The notes beneath the pieces are model-generated. The model was not told the DNA's origin. It saw only the letters and a program-made list of their open reading frames with translations, and did no database searches. Source: Marseilla massiliensis (GTDB lineage Bacteria > Bacteroidota > Bacteroidia > Bacteroidales > Bacteroidaceae). From it: DNA of 64,000 bases. The stretch spans positions 18,602 to 82,601 of the forward strand of contig NZ_JACJJL010000020.1 in assembly GCF_016899955.1 (NCBI RefSeq), written 5' to 3'. Made by a program: the position numbers and the translations under genes. Numbering within the stretch: position 1 is the first letter of the stretch; each line of letters begins with the position of its first letter. Of the stretch, positions 25,646 through 34,404 are shown one piece after another.

Positions 25646-26644
25646 ATGAAAAAGTTTTTTTTATCGCCCTTGCTGGCTTTGGGTGTCGTGGTGGCTGCGT
25701 GTGGCAGGCCCGGAAAAGTGAGGCCTGCAACGGCACACCGTGGCGACACCACTGCCACCGCTGTGGCCTACGGCGAGACTGTGCCGCCGCCACTTTCATC
25801 CGGTGGCAATGCCTCGGGGGCTGTCGACCAGTCGGAAGGCATGCTCATCATCGAGAGGCTCACGCGCGTTTATGGTGAAGCCGGGGCACCCGTGGGTGCC
25901 AACATTGGCAGCAGCCGCTGCCCCGGCTATATTGAGGGGTGGCATTTTAGCGGCGAGCGGCTTGTGTTCCAGGTGCGTGGCGACACGGCCAGGGCGCGCC
26001 GCGAGATTTCGCAGGCGGCCGGCAGCAACCATTTCTCCATTGAGAAGGTGGGCGGAAAGGTGTATTCGGAAAAAGAGCTCGGCGTCATGCTTGACACGAT
26101 AAACAAGCGTATGGCAACGGCTCCGGCCGAAGTCAGTGACAATGTTTACATGTGGGGTGTCGGGCTACATGCCATAGACGTGCACATGAGGCTCAACACC
26201 GAAGCGGCGCGACTGGCGTTCAGAAAACACGTATACGACTCGCCGGCGCTGCGCTTCAGTGGTTCCACGGGGCGTGAACCATGCTCTGTGACCGGCGTGG
26301 CCGACACGCTGGGCGTCAGCATACGGCCGGAGAGCGACAGCTTCCCGGCAGATGCCCGGAGGGCTGCGTTTGTATTGCGCAACCATGGCAGCCTGACGGT
26401 TGGCACGGGCGAGGATTACAGGATGGCCGTCGAGTGCGGCGGGCGGTGGTACTGGTTGCCTACTGCCGGTGTGGTCAACAGCATTGGCATCAATGTAGGC
26501 CCGGGCGGCAGCCACACTTTTTACGGGCAACTATATCCTACGGTCAACAACAACCGGCCGGGGCGCTACCGTTTCTTCAAGGAGGTAAGCATCGACGGGC
26601 ACAAGGTGGTGCTTATGTGCGACTTCTTTCTGTCTGGCACATGA
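25646..26644 (+). CDS. Lipoprotein with C-terminal Ig-like domain
   Basis: A 332-residue lipoprotein. The start at 25646 is chosen because it gives a clean lipoprotein signal (MKKFFLSPLLALGVVVAAC, Cys19); the longer frame from 25589 adds 19 residues in front of it. The residues after Cys are G-R-P-G-K, without the acidic export signal seen in the SusD and fasciclin lipoproteins, so it probably stays on the periplasmic side. The middle (about 70-210) is unfamiliar. The C-terminal 110 residues (AFVLRNHGSLTVGTGEDYRMAV through PGRYRFFKEVSIDG) resemble the bacterial Ig-like domain Big_14. It starts 69 bp after the HTCS stop and may be co-transcribed; a role in sensing cannot be shown. Confidence 0.75.
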   Translation: MKKFFLSPLLALGVVVAACGRPGKVRPATAHRGDTTATAVAYGETVPPPLSSGGNASGAVDQSEGMLIIERLTRVYGEAGAPVGANIGSSRCPGYIEGWHFSGERLVFQVRGDTARARREISQAAGSNHFSIEKVGGKVYSEKELGVMLDTINKRMATAPAEVSDNVYMWGVGLHAIDVHMRLNTEAARLAFRKHVYDSPALRFSGSTGREPCSVTGVADTLGVSIRPESDSFPADARRAAFVLRNHGSLTVGTGEDYRMAVECGGRWYWLPTAGVVNSIGINVGPGGSHTFYGQLYPTVNNNRPGRYRFFKEVSIDGHKVVLMCDFFLSGT

Positions 26645-26800
26645 ACCCCTAACCGCCCGTCAGGCCGCCGTATGTTGTTTTTCGGTTGTCAATCATGCTT
26701 CAGGGCGCTTCAGCCTCCTTGTCGGCAGCCACTCTTCATGCCAACCGAGCCAAATCTATTCGGCCTCTAACATAATGGGCGGGTTAAAATGATGGCACAA

Positions 26801-26868
26801 ATAAAGAAAGCTCCTACGCGCAAAGGAAACCACAATGGTGGCATCTTGCGCGTAGGAGCTTTCTTTAT
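26801..26868. terminator. Perfect 23-bp inverted repeat between convergent units
   Basis: The arms at 26801-26823 and 26846-26868 are perfectly complementary (left arm begins ATAAAGAAAGCTCC) around a 22-base loop that contains a further CCAC/GTGG pair. Both ends carry T- or A-rich flanks, so it could terminate transcripts from the lipoprotein (+) and from GH28 (-). Confidence 0.75.
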
Positions 26869-26871
26869 GCA

Positions 26872-26925
26872 AGTAGCTGTTGATAGTTAACCGATACCAG
26901 AGATAAATGATTTTCAACAGCTACT
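26872..26925. repeat. 54-bp relative of the 200-bp inverted-repeat element
   Basis: Perfect 12-bp terminal repeats AGTAGCTGTTGA (26872-26883) and TCAACAGCTACT (26914-26925). The left end continues TAGTTAACCGATAC. The element at 5487-5686 has, read from its right end, AGTAGCTGTT, three bases later A, then TTAACCGATAC, so the two clearly share an end sequence. It lies directly after the 23-bp inverted repeat. Confidence 0.6.
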
Positions 26926-26962
26926 AATATGCCGGTGCGGTTGTTTATGCCCGGGCCGGCGC

Positions 26963-28507
26963 TTATTTTACTGTCAGGTTGGTCACGTTGTTATACTTCT
27001 TTATGGCCTTGCCGTCGGCGGCGGTTATCTTCACGCCGTCGAGAGTCAGCCCGTCGGTATAGTTGAGTATTGCACCCTCCTGCGCCTTGAACGTAGAGCG
27101 GCTTATCTTGATGTCCTTGATGGGCATCTCGGGCAGCCCGTTCATGTAGATGGCTCGCTTGGCCCCGTTGCACGTCACTCCCTCAACGCTTATGTTGCGG
27201 AAGCTCGGTGTGGTCTCGTCGACAGCCGGTATGGGTGCCGCCGTCTGGTTGCCGCCCTTGCCGGCAACCTCGAGCGGGGCCTTGCCTCCGTAGTACAGGT
27301 CGAAGGTGATGGCGTCGCCGGGTATGTCGGCCATGCCGATGTTGCGTATGAATATATCCTCGACGGTGCCCCCGCGGCCTCGTGTCGACTTGAATCTCAG
27401 GCCGGTGTCGGTGCCGATGAACAGGCAGTTGTCTACCATTATGTTGCGTGCGCCGCCCGACATCTCGCTGCCTATCACGAAGCCGCCGTGGCCGTGGTAC
27501 ACCCGGCAGTCGCGTATCACCACGTTCTGGGTGGGCATGGCGCGCTTGCGGCCCTCTTCGTCGCGTCCCGACTTTATGCACATGGCGTCGTCGCCCACGT
27601 CAAACGAGCAGCCCGTCACCACCACGTTGCTGCACGACTCGATGTCGAGCCCGTCGCCGTTTTGCGAGTACCACGGGTTGCGTATGGTCACGTTGCGCAC
27701 AGTCAGGTCTTCGCACATCAGCGGGTGTACGTTCCATGCCGGCGAGTTTTCAAACGTTGCGTCTTCCAGCAGCACCCGCTTGCAACCTATGAACGAGAGC
27801 AGGGCAGGCCTCAGATAGTCGTGCAGTTCCTGCCATGCCTCGTCGGTGTTCTCGCTGTAGGCCCGTTGGTAGTATTTGTCCCTGTCGGCGTCTATGTCGC
27901 GTATTTGTTCCGTTGGATACCACACGTCGCCTTTCTTGTTGAGTGCCCCGCCTTTGCACAGTGCCTTCCACTGCCCATCGGTCATCTTGCCGCGCTTCAC
28001 CGGTCGCCAGCTCTGTCCGTTGCCGTTGAACACGCCTGTGCCGGTGATGGCTATGTTCTCTGCGTTTACGGCCGTCAGCGGCGACATGCAGCGGCGCATC
28101 CTCACCCCTTCAAAGTAAGAGTCTACGAGCGGGTAGTCGGCCCTGTTGGGCGAGAAGAGCACCAGGGCGCCCTCCTCAAGGTGTAGCTCGGTGTTGCTTT
28201 TCAGTTCTATGGGCCCGGTGAGCCACACCCCTCGGGCCACCGTCAGCCGTCCGCCGCCGCGTTGTGCCAGGGCGGCAATGGCCTTCCTGAAAGCCTCGGT
28301 GTTCATTGTGGTTCCGTCGGCCACTCCTCCGAAGTCGGTGAGCCTTACTTCATAGTCGGGTATTTTCGGTTCAGCAACGGCCCTCATCTCAAAGGGCAAG
28401 TCGTTGTAGTCGGTGGCTGCGCCGTCGGCCTTTTGTGCCGTGGCGGTCAGCAGCGATGCCAGCCCCACGGTGGCCATAGCCACCATTCTCGTTATTCTGT
28501 TCATCAT
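26963..28507 (-). CDS. Secreted GH28 polygalacturonase-family enzyme
   Basis: Hydrolyses galacturonic-acid linkages in pectin (endo-/exo-polygalacturonase or rhamnogalacturonan type) with inversion. A signal peptide (about 1-24) and a lead-in VRLTDFGGVADG are followed by the right-handed beta-helix. The GH28 catalytic set is present: Asn283/Asp285 in QNGDGLDIES, Asp306-Asp307 in VGDDAMCIKSG, His340 in HGHGGFVIGSEMSGG and RFKS (371-374). It ends without the C-terminal tail seen on other enzymes here. An additional loop at about 170-225 (K-R-G-K-M-T-D-G-Q-W region) is common in Bacteroidetes exo-acting members. It is the last gene of the pectin locus, 350 bp downstream of GH3, and is probably periplasmic, acting on imported oligomers. 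Confidence 0.93.
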   Translation of the reverse strand: MMNRITRMVAMATVGLASLLTATAQKADGAATDYNDLPFEMRAVAEPKIPDYEVRLTDFGGVADGTTMNTEAFRKAIAALAQRGGGRLTVARGVWLTGPIELKSNTELHLEEGALVLFSPNRADYPLVDSYFEGVRMRRCMSPLTAVNAENIAITGTGVFNGNGQSWRPVKRGKMTDGQWKALCKGGALNKKGDVWYPTEQIRDIDADRDKYYQRAYSENTDEAWQELHDYLRPALLSFIGCKRVLLEDATFENSPAWNVHPLMCEDLTVRNVTIRNPWYSQNGDGLDIESCSNVVVTGCSFDVGDDAMCIKSGRDEEGRKRAMPTQNVVIRDCRVYHGHGGFVIGSEMSGGARNIMVDNCLFIGTDTGLRFKSTRGRGGTVEDIFIRNIGMADIPGDAITFDLYYGGKAPLEVAGKGGNQTAAPIPAVDETTPSFRNISVEGVTCNGAKRAIYMNGLPEMPIKDIKISRSTFKAQEGAILNYTDGLTLDGVKITAADGKAIKKYNNVTNLTVK

Positions 28508-28857
28508 TGTTTTTTGTTTTGTTGTTTGTTATGTTTTCAGCAGTCGTTAATTCATTGATGTCAACGGCCTGTCGGGTGCACAGGTCATGTATGCTTTTTT
28601 CAAAATCAGGGTACGTTCTACTAACGTCTTGAGCCCCACGGGTTTGCGCTCGCCGGCATATCGGCCTGCCAAAAGGCCTGTACTGCCCGGCCGTATGGCC
28701 CGTTTGGCGTGGCCGTTCGGGCCGTTTGGCATGGCAGTACGGGCCTTGGCGCGGCCTGATGTCACTTTTGTCAGTAAATATTGCAGCGTCCGGCCGGCTG
28801 CGGCCCTTGTGCCGTTTGCCTCAGTCCGTCGCCGGGGCCCGTTGCCAAGCGTCTGTC
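28508..28857. other. Intergenic region with an imperfect palindrome
   Basis: 350 bp between GH3 and GH28 (both minus). The arms AAGGCCTGTACTGCC (28673-28687) and GGCAGTACGGGCCTT (28733-28747) pair at 14 of 15 positions. Between them a GGCCGTTTGGC-like unit recurs with changes. A 72-codon minus-strand frame (28547-28765) covers it and is rejected. No TAnnTTTG box was found for GH28. Confidence 0.5.
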
Positions 28858-31434
28858 TCAGTCGATGGTTACCTGTATCTTCTGCAAGTCTTTGTCAGCG
28901 CTCGACGTGCCAACCATCAGTTCGTAGTTGCCCGGAACCACCCTCATGGTGTTGGTGGCGGCGTCCCATCCTTCAAAGCTCTCGCGCGGGAAGTCTATGG
29001 CCACGGCCTTGGTCTCGCCGGCTTTCAGCTCCACCCGGCAGAATCCGCGCAGCGTCTTGGCCGGCCCTTCGGTGTCGGCCGTGTTGCGCATGTAAGCCTG
29101 CACCACTTCGGTGCCGTCGCGCCGGCCGGTGTTGGTGACGCTCACCGTTATCTTGCCTGCCTTCTTGTCGTATTCGGGCTTGCCCAGTTCAAACTCGGTG
29201 TAGCTCATGCCGAAGCCAAAGGGGAATAGCGGCTCGCCGCCGAAATACCTGTATGTGCGGCCCTTCATCGAGTAGTCGTCGAACGGCGGCAGCTGGCTGT
29301 CGTCGCGGTAGAAGGTCACAGGCAGCTTCCCGCCCGGGTTGTAGTCGCCAAAGAGCACGTCGGCCACGGCGTGTCCGCCCTGTTCGCCGGCATACCAGGC
29401 CTGCAGTATGGCGTAGCACGTCTCGGTCTCGGGAGTCAGAGCCACCGCGCTGCCGCTGCAGTTCACCAGCACAATCTTCTTGCCGGCCTCGTGCAGCGCC
29501 TTCAGTATGTCGCGTTGTGCCTGCGGCAGTTCAATGCTCGTGCGGTCGCCGTTGTCAAAGCCGGGCTTGTTGACCTTGGCTTCCTCGCGTTCCAGGTCGG
29601 GCGAGATGCCGCCTACGAATATCACCACGTCGGCGTCGGCGGCCTTTGCCACCACCTCTGCCGGCGTAGTCGGCTCTATGGTCTCTACGTTAAACTGCAG
29701 CGTGGCGCCGTCGGCCAGTTGCATGTAGTCGAGTTGTATGTCATACTTCTGCCCGGCCTTCACTTTCAACTCCCTCTTGTTGTTCCTCATCTCCTCGGCC
29801 ATCCATCGGTTGGCCACGGTGTCGCCGTTGACAATCAGGCGTATGCCGTCGTCGTTGACATAGTTGATGAACACCCGTCCGTCTTGCCTTGCCGTGAACG
29901 AACCGCGGAAGCTGGCCGTGAAGTTGGTGAGCTCAACGCCCGGAGCAAAAGCCGTGTTGCCCCCGTTGTCGAATTGCAGCGCGCTTGTGTAGCGTGTTTC
30001 CACCACAGGCTTGCCCTCCATGCGGGTGTTGTTCCAGAATCGCGCCTCCATGCCCGGCTTCCCGTCGGGTGTGACAAAGTCGCCGAACAGGCTCCGGGTG
30101 TCGGTTATCTCGGTAATCTCGCATCCCTTGGCATATTTCACCTTGGTGCCGAGCTTGGCCTCGATGCCCTCCATCACCGTCACCGTGTGGGCCGGCTGCC
30201 CGAAGTAAATGCCCCACATCATCACCGAGTCGGCGGCGTTGGGGCCCATCACCATTATTCGGCCGGCGTCTTTGTCGAGTGGCAGCAGATTGCCGCGGTT
30301 TTGCAGCAGCACCATCTGCTCGCGCGCCATCTGCAGCGCCAGTTGCTTGTGGGCGTCGCAGTTCACCACGCTTTCGGGTATCTTTGTCCACTCCACGAGC
30401 GAGTCGGGGTCGAGTTCGCCGAGCTCAAAGCGCGCCTTCAGCAACCGCTTCACGCTCACGTTTATTTGCTCCTCGCTTATCTCGCCGGCCCTGACGGCCT
30501 CGGGCAGACTCTTGTAGTTGCTGCCGCACTCCACGTCGGTGCCGCTGATCACGGCTTTGGCCGACGCCGCCGCCGCGTCTTTCGACACACCGTGGCGTCC
30601 GGGGCGCCAGAAGTCGCCTATGGCCCCGCAGTCGCTGACCACCAGTCCGTCGAATCCCCACTGGTCGCGCAGTATCTGTTGCAGCAGCCTGTTGCTGCCG
30701 CAGCACGGCTCTCCCTCAAATCTCTGGTAGGCGCACATCACTTCCTGCACCCCGGCTTTCTGCACAAGGTCTTTGAACGCGGGCAGGTAGGTCTCCCAGA
30801 GGTCGCGCGGCGATAGCGACTCAATGTCGAGGCTGTGCCTGGTCTTTTCCGGGCCGCTGTGCACAGCGAAGTGTTTGGCGCAGGCAAGCAGCTTGCGGTA
30901 TTTGTGGCCCTCGGGCCCTTGCAGTCCGCGCACCACGGCCTGGCCCATCCTTGAGTTCATGTATGGGTCTTCGCCATACGACTCTTGGCCGCGCCCCCAG
31001 CGCGGGTCGCGGAATATGTTTATTGTCGGGGTCCAGAACGAAAGGCCCTGGTATTTGCCCACCTTGCCTTTGCGCTTCTGTGCGGTGTTCTTTGCCCGGG
31101 CCTCGTCGCTTATGGCCGAGTAGATGCGTTCGAGCAGTTCGTCGTCGAACGATGCTGCCATGCCGATGCACGAGGGGAACGTTGTCGACAGGCCGTTGCG
31201 CCCTACGCCGTGCAAAGCCTCGCTCCACCAGTCGAACTGCGGTATGCCCAAGCGTGGTATGGCAGGCGAGCCGTTCATCATCAGCTTGGCCTTCTCGTCG
31301 AGGGTTAGCCTGCCCAGCAGGTCTTCGGCGCGCTGCTCGGCCGGCAGGTCGGCATTCTGGTAAGGCAGGTTTTGTGCTGCCGCCCCCGCAGAGCACATCA
31401 CGATGATGGATAAGAGCAGATTGCTTCTTTTCAT
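28858..31434 (-). CDS. GH3 beta-glycosidase with PA14 insert (xylosidase-like)
   Basis: Retaining exo-glycosidase, probably beta-xylosidase or arabinosidase, exported (signal 1-21). The first domain has the WWSEALHGVGR motif typical of xylosidase-type GH3 and K-H-F-A; the nucleophile is Asp268 in GLVVSDCGAI. The second domain is interrupted by a PA14 module (about 455-590; MEARFWNNTRMEGKP, then INYVNDDGIRLIVNG), which usually reaches over the active site to select substrate. It then resumes with FVGGISPDLEREE, VLFGDYNPGGKLP and a C-terminal fibronectin-III-like domain (VEL-K-A-G-E-T-K). It starts 34 bp after the other GH3 and belongs to the same transcript. It lacks the G-I-Y-I tail. Confidence 0.93.
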   Translation of the reverse strand: MKRSNLLLSIIVMCSAGAAAQNLPYQNADLPAEQRAEDLLGRLTLDEKAKLMMNGSPAIPRLGIPQFDWWSEALHGVGRNGLSTTFPSCIGMAASFDDELLERIYSAISDEARAKNTAQKRKGKVGKYQGLSFWTPTINIFRDPRWGRGQESYGEDPYMNSRMGQAVVRGLQGPEGHKYRKLLACAKHFAVHSGPEKTRHSLDIESLSPRDLWETYLPAFKDLVQKAGVQEVMCAYQRFEGEPCCGSNRLLQQILRDQWGFDGLVVSDCGAIGDFWRPGRHGVSKDAAAASAKAVISGTDVECGSNYKSLPEAVRAGEISEEQINVSVKRLLKARFELGELDPDSLVEWTKIPESVVNCDAHKQLALQMAREQMVLLQNRGNLLPLDKDAGRIMVMGPNAADSVMMWGIYFGQPAHTVTVMEGIEAKLGTKVKYAKGCEITEITDTRSLFGDFVTPDGKPGMEARFWNNTRMEGKPVVETRYTSALQFDNGGNTAFAPGVELTNFTASFRGSFTARQDGRVFINYVNDDGIRLIVNGDTVANRWMAEEMRNNKRELKVKAGQKYDIQLDYMQLADGATLQFNVETIEPTTPAEVVAKAADADVVIFVGGISPDLEREEAKVNKPGFDNGDRTSIELPQAQRDILKALHEAGKKIVLVNCSGSAVALTPETETCYAILQAWYAGEQGGHAVADVLFGDYNPGGKLPVTFYRDDSQLPPFDDYSMKGRTYRYFGGEPLFPFGFGMSYTEFELGKPEYDKKAGKITVSVTNTGRRDGTEVVQAYMRNTADTEGPAKTLRGFCRVELKAGETKAVAIDFPRESFEGWDAATNTMRVVPGNYELMVGTSSADKDLQKIQVTID

Positions 31435-31468
31435 GTTGTTGTAGTTTTAGAGTTGTTCTATGATTCGT

Positions 31469-34216
31469 TTATTTGTTGTTTACGGCCACTTTCTCGCCGT
31501 TTATCACATATATACCGGCCGGAAGTGCGCCTAAGTTGTCGGCTGTGCCGAGGCAGGTGCCTTGCGGCGTGTACACCCTGTCGCCCTTGAGCGAAGGGTT
31601 GCGCATGGCGTTCTCTATGCCGCTGGTAGTGCTTTTGTATGTGGTCTTCACCGTGGCGCCCTCGGTTGTGATTTTGTCTTTGAGCCTTATGTCGGCCGAA
31701 CTTGCACCTATGAGCACGTCGACAGTGCCGTCTTCCACGTCAAACGTGTTGGTGAGGTCGTTGAAATAGGCCAGCTGGTCGTGGTGCAGCACAAACCTTA
31801 CGGGCTTGGTCTCGCCCGGTTCGAGCTCAACCCGGGCAAACCCCTTGAGCTCCTTCAGCGGCCTTTCTATCTCCGATTGTGCGTGGGTGTATAGCTGCAC
31901 TATCTCGGTGCCGGCCACTTTGCCCGTGTTTGTGATGTTGGCCGTGACGACCACGCTGTCGCCCGCGTCGAGTCTGTTGGTGCTGAGCGCCATGTCGCTG
32001 TAGCCGAACGTGGTGTAGCTCAGTCCGAAACCAAACGGGTAGAGAGGTTCTTTGTCGTGGTACATATATGTATACTTGGCTTTCCTGATGTCGTATTGCA
32101 GCATGTCCGCAAGCAGGTCGGATTCAGAGGCATACCATGTCGATGTCAGCTTGCCGCCCGGGTTGTAGTCGCCGAAGAGCACATCGGCAATGGCCTTGCC
32201 CTGCGCCTGGCCACCGTACCAAGCCTCGACTATGGCCGGCACATGCTCTTGCGCCCAGTTTACTGTCACCGACGAGCACGTCTGCAGCAGGAGCACCACG
32301 TTGGGGTTGGCCTCGTAGACGGCTTCGAGCAACTGTTGCTGATCGCCTGGCAGCGACAGCGAGGTGCGGTCGTTGCTCTCGTCGGACACTTCGAGGTTGG
32401 TGCCGGCCGCAAACACAACCACGTCGGCCTTGCGTGCTATCTCGACGGCGCGCTCTATGTTGGTTTCCGCCTTCCCTGTTACGGCGCAGCCTTTGTAGAA
32501 GTAGAGCGGGCCTTGGGTCTCGAGCGGGTTGTCGTCGCCCTCGTTGTAGAACTTCACCCAGTCCATGTTGGCGCAATACTTGTCGCCTCCGCCGAAGACG
32601 AGGTACAGTTTGTGGGTTCCTTTGAACAGGGCCGGGTCGACATCGGCCGTCGTTGTGGCGTATTTTGCCCAGTCGCCCGTGGTGGCAAGCGTCACGGTGG
32701 CAGCCGGTTTGCCATCGATGCGGTCGAGGTAGAGCTCTACCGTGGTGGCAAGGTCGTTTTCTGCCCCCGAGTAAATGTCGACCTTCGAGCAGCCGTCGCC
32801 GAAGTTGACGTCGTCAAACGAAATCCAGTCGCCGGCATATATGTATCCCACATTGCCCGAACTGCCGTTGGCCTCTATGCTCAGCCGCTTCGAAGAGCTT
32901 GGCACGCTGCTGCCCGTGAAGTCTTCACACTGTATCGTTCCGTCGCTTATGGTGTAGCCTATCTTCTCGGCAATGCCCTCCAGCGGGCTTGTCACTTCAA
33001 CCGGCGAGCCGCTGTAACCGCCCAGGCTGACGGTGTTGCCGAGCGGCCCGATGACGGCAATGCTCTTGTCTTTGGCGAGCGGAAGAAACGAGTTGTCGTT
33101 TTTCAGCAGCACTATCGACTCGCGTGCAGCCCGGTGGGCCAGGTCGATGTGCTCCTGGCACTCGAGCTCGCTTTCCGAAATGCTGCTCCACGGCAGCAGC
33201 GCGGCATCGTCAAACTCGCCCACCGAGAACCTTGCTTCAAACACCCGGGTGAGTGCCGAGTCGAGGTCGGCCTCGGTCATGTAGCCTTTTTCTATTGCCT
33301 CTTTGCAGTAATCCTGGAACGTGGTGCCGCAGTTGAGGTCTTCGCCATTGCGCATCGACACGCCGGAGGCTTCGGCCAGGGTGGCCACATAGTGGTGCTT
33401 GTTGTACACATCCTCCACCGCGCCGCAGTCGCTCGTCACGAATCCGTCGAATCCCCATTCGCCCCGGAGTATGTCGATGAGCAGTTCGTGGTTGGCTCCG
33501 CACGGTATGCCGTTGAGGGCGTTGTATGCGCTCATCACCGAGCGCACGTTGCCTTCTTTCACCGCCGTCTCGAATGCCGGCAGGTAGTATTCGCGCAGGT
33601 TGCGCGCGTCGACGTCCGACGAGGTGCTGTGCCGCCCTTTTTCATAGTTGTTGGCGGCGAAATGCTTTGCCGTGGCCACGGTCTTGTAGTATTTGGGGTG
33701 GTCGCCCTGCATGCCGCGTATGTATTCCACTGCGATGCGGCCTGTGAGGTAGGGGTCTTCACCGTAGTTCTCTTCGTCGCGCCCCCACCGCGGGTCACGG
33801 CTCATGTTTATCGTTGGGCACCAGTAGATGAGCCCTTTCTGCTTTGTGTTGTAATATATCCGTGCCTCGTCCGACGTGGCTGAGGCGCAGTCGAAGATGA
33901 GGGGCAGGTCCCATGTGCTCGACATGGCCTTCGACGACGGGAAAGACGTGGCTTTGCCCGAGCGCGCCACGCCGTGCAGGGCCTCGTTCCAATAGTTGTA
34001 GCCCTTCACCCCCAGGCGGGTGATGTCGAGCGTCTGGTGGCCAACCTGGTTGATTTTCTCGTCGAGGGTGAGCAGCGACACAAGGTTCTTGGCACGCTCG
34101 TGGAAGCTCAGCTCCGGGTTTTGAAACGGGTATTCATATACTTGTGATGCTACCGGGGCGGCTATCATGGCCGATGCCGCCGTGACGATTGCAAATATGA
34201 CATGGTTCTTTTTCAT
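31469..34216 (-). CDS. GH3 beta-glycosidase with CBM6 insert and C-terminal tail
   Basis: Paralogue of the preceding GH3. A signal peptide (about 1-24) is followed by the first domain with YWNEALHGVARSG, KHFAANN and nucleophile Asp263 in GFVTSDCGAVED. In the place where the neighbour has PA14, this protein has a CBM6-like beta-sandwich (about 440-575; GYIYAGDWISFDDVNFGDG, ending N-M-D-W-V-K-F-Y), a carbohydrate-binding fold. The second catalytic domain then resumes (VFAAGTNLEVSDESNDRTSL) and the fibronectin-III-like domain follows. The end carries the tail LPAGIYVINGEKVAV. Specificity is probably xylosidase or arabinosidase by the LHG motif; not proven. The gene upstream is GH43 (188 bp gap). 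Confidence 0.93.
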   Translation of the reverse strand: MKKNHVIFAIVTAASAMIAAPVASQVYEYPFQNPELSFHERAKNLVSLLTLDEKINQVGHQTLDITRLGVKGYNYWNEALHGVARSGKATSFPSSKAMSSTWDLPLIFDCASATSDEARIYYNTKQKGLIYWCPTINMSRDPRWGRDEENYGEDPYLTGRIAVEYIRGMQGDHPKYYKTVATAKHFAANNYEKGRHSTSSDVDARNLREYYLPAFETAVKEGNVRSVMSAYNALNGIPCGANHELLIDILRGEWGFDGFVTSDCGAVEDVYNKHHYVATLAEASGVSMRNGEDLNCGTTFQDYCKEAIEKGYMTEADLDSALTRVFEARFSVGEFDDAALLPWSSISESELECQEHIDLAHRAARESIVLLKNDNSFLPLAKDKSIAVIGPLGNTVSLGGYSGSPVEVTSPLEGIAEKIGYTISDGTIQCEDFTGSSVPSSSKRLSIEANGSSGNVGYIYAGDWISFDDVNFGDGCSKVDIYSGAENDLATTVELYLDRIDGKPAATVTLATTGDWAKYATTTADVDPALFKGTHKLYLVFGGGDKYCANMDWVKFYNEGDDNPLETQGPLYFYKGCAVTGKAETNIERAVEIARKADVVVFAAGTNLEVSDESNDRTSLSLPGDQQQLLEAVYEANPNVVLLLQTCSSVTVNWAQEHVPAIVEAWYGGQAQGKAIADVLFGDYNPGGKLTSTWYASESDLLADMLQYDIRKAKYTYMYHDKEPLYPFGFGLSYTTFGYSDMALSTNRLDAGDSVVVTANITNTGKVAGTEIVQLYTHAQSEIERPLKELKGFARVELEPGETKPVRFVLHHDQLAYFNDLTNTFDVEDGTVDVLIGASSADIRLKDKITTEGATVKTTYKSTTSGIENAMRNPSLKGDRVYTPQGTCLGTADNLGALPAGIYVINGEKVAVNNK

Positions 34217-34404
34217 TGCCGTTATTTTGTTTTAGGATTTTATTCCACTCTTTTCAGGATTGTCGTGCTGCCAGCGCCGGGGTGGCTTCAAGGCCCTTCG
34301 CTGTTGGCCAAGCCAAGCCCCGTGGTTGGTATAGTGACGGTGATGAGGCTTGTAACGCCGGCCGCGGCCCAGCCACATCCGGGCGATGAACGCCGGCCGG
34401 CGAC

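Noticed and set aside
28547..28765. 72-codon minus-strand frame between GH3 and GH28
   Set aside because: Covers an imperfect palindrome and has no family features; a gene remnant cannot be excluded but is not supported.
29371..30816. 481-codon plus-strand frame opposite the PA14-type GH3
   Set aside because: Antisense to an intact GH3; no motif, no ribosome-binding or promoter signal.
32057..33883. 608-codon plus-strand frame opposite the CBM6-type GH3
   Set aside because: Shadow of an intact GH3 gene; Val/Ala/His-rich and without any recognisable domain.
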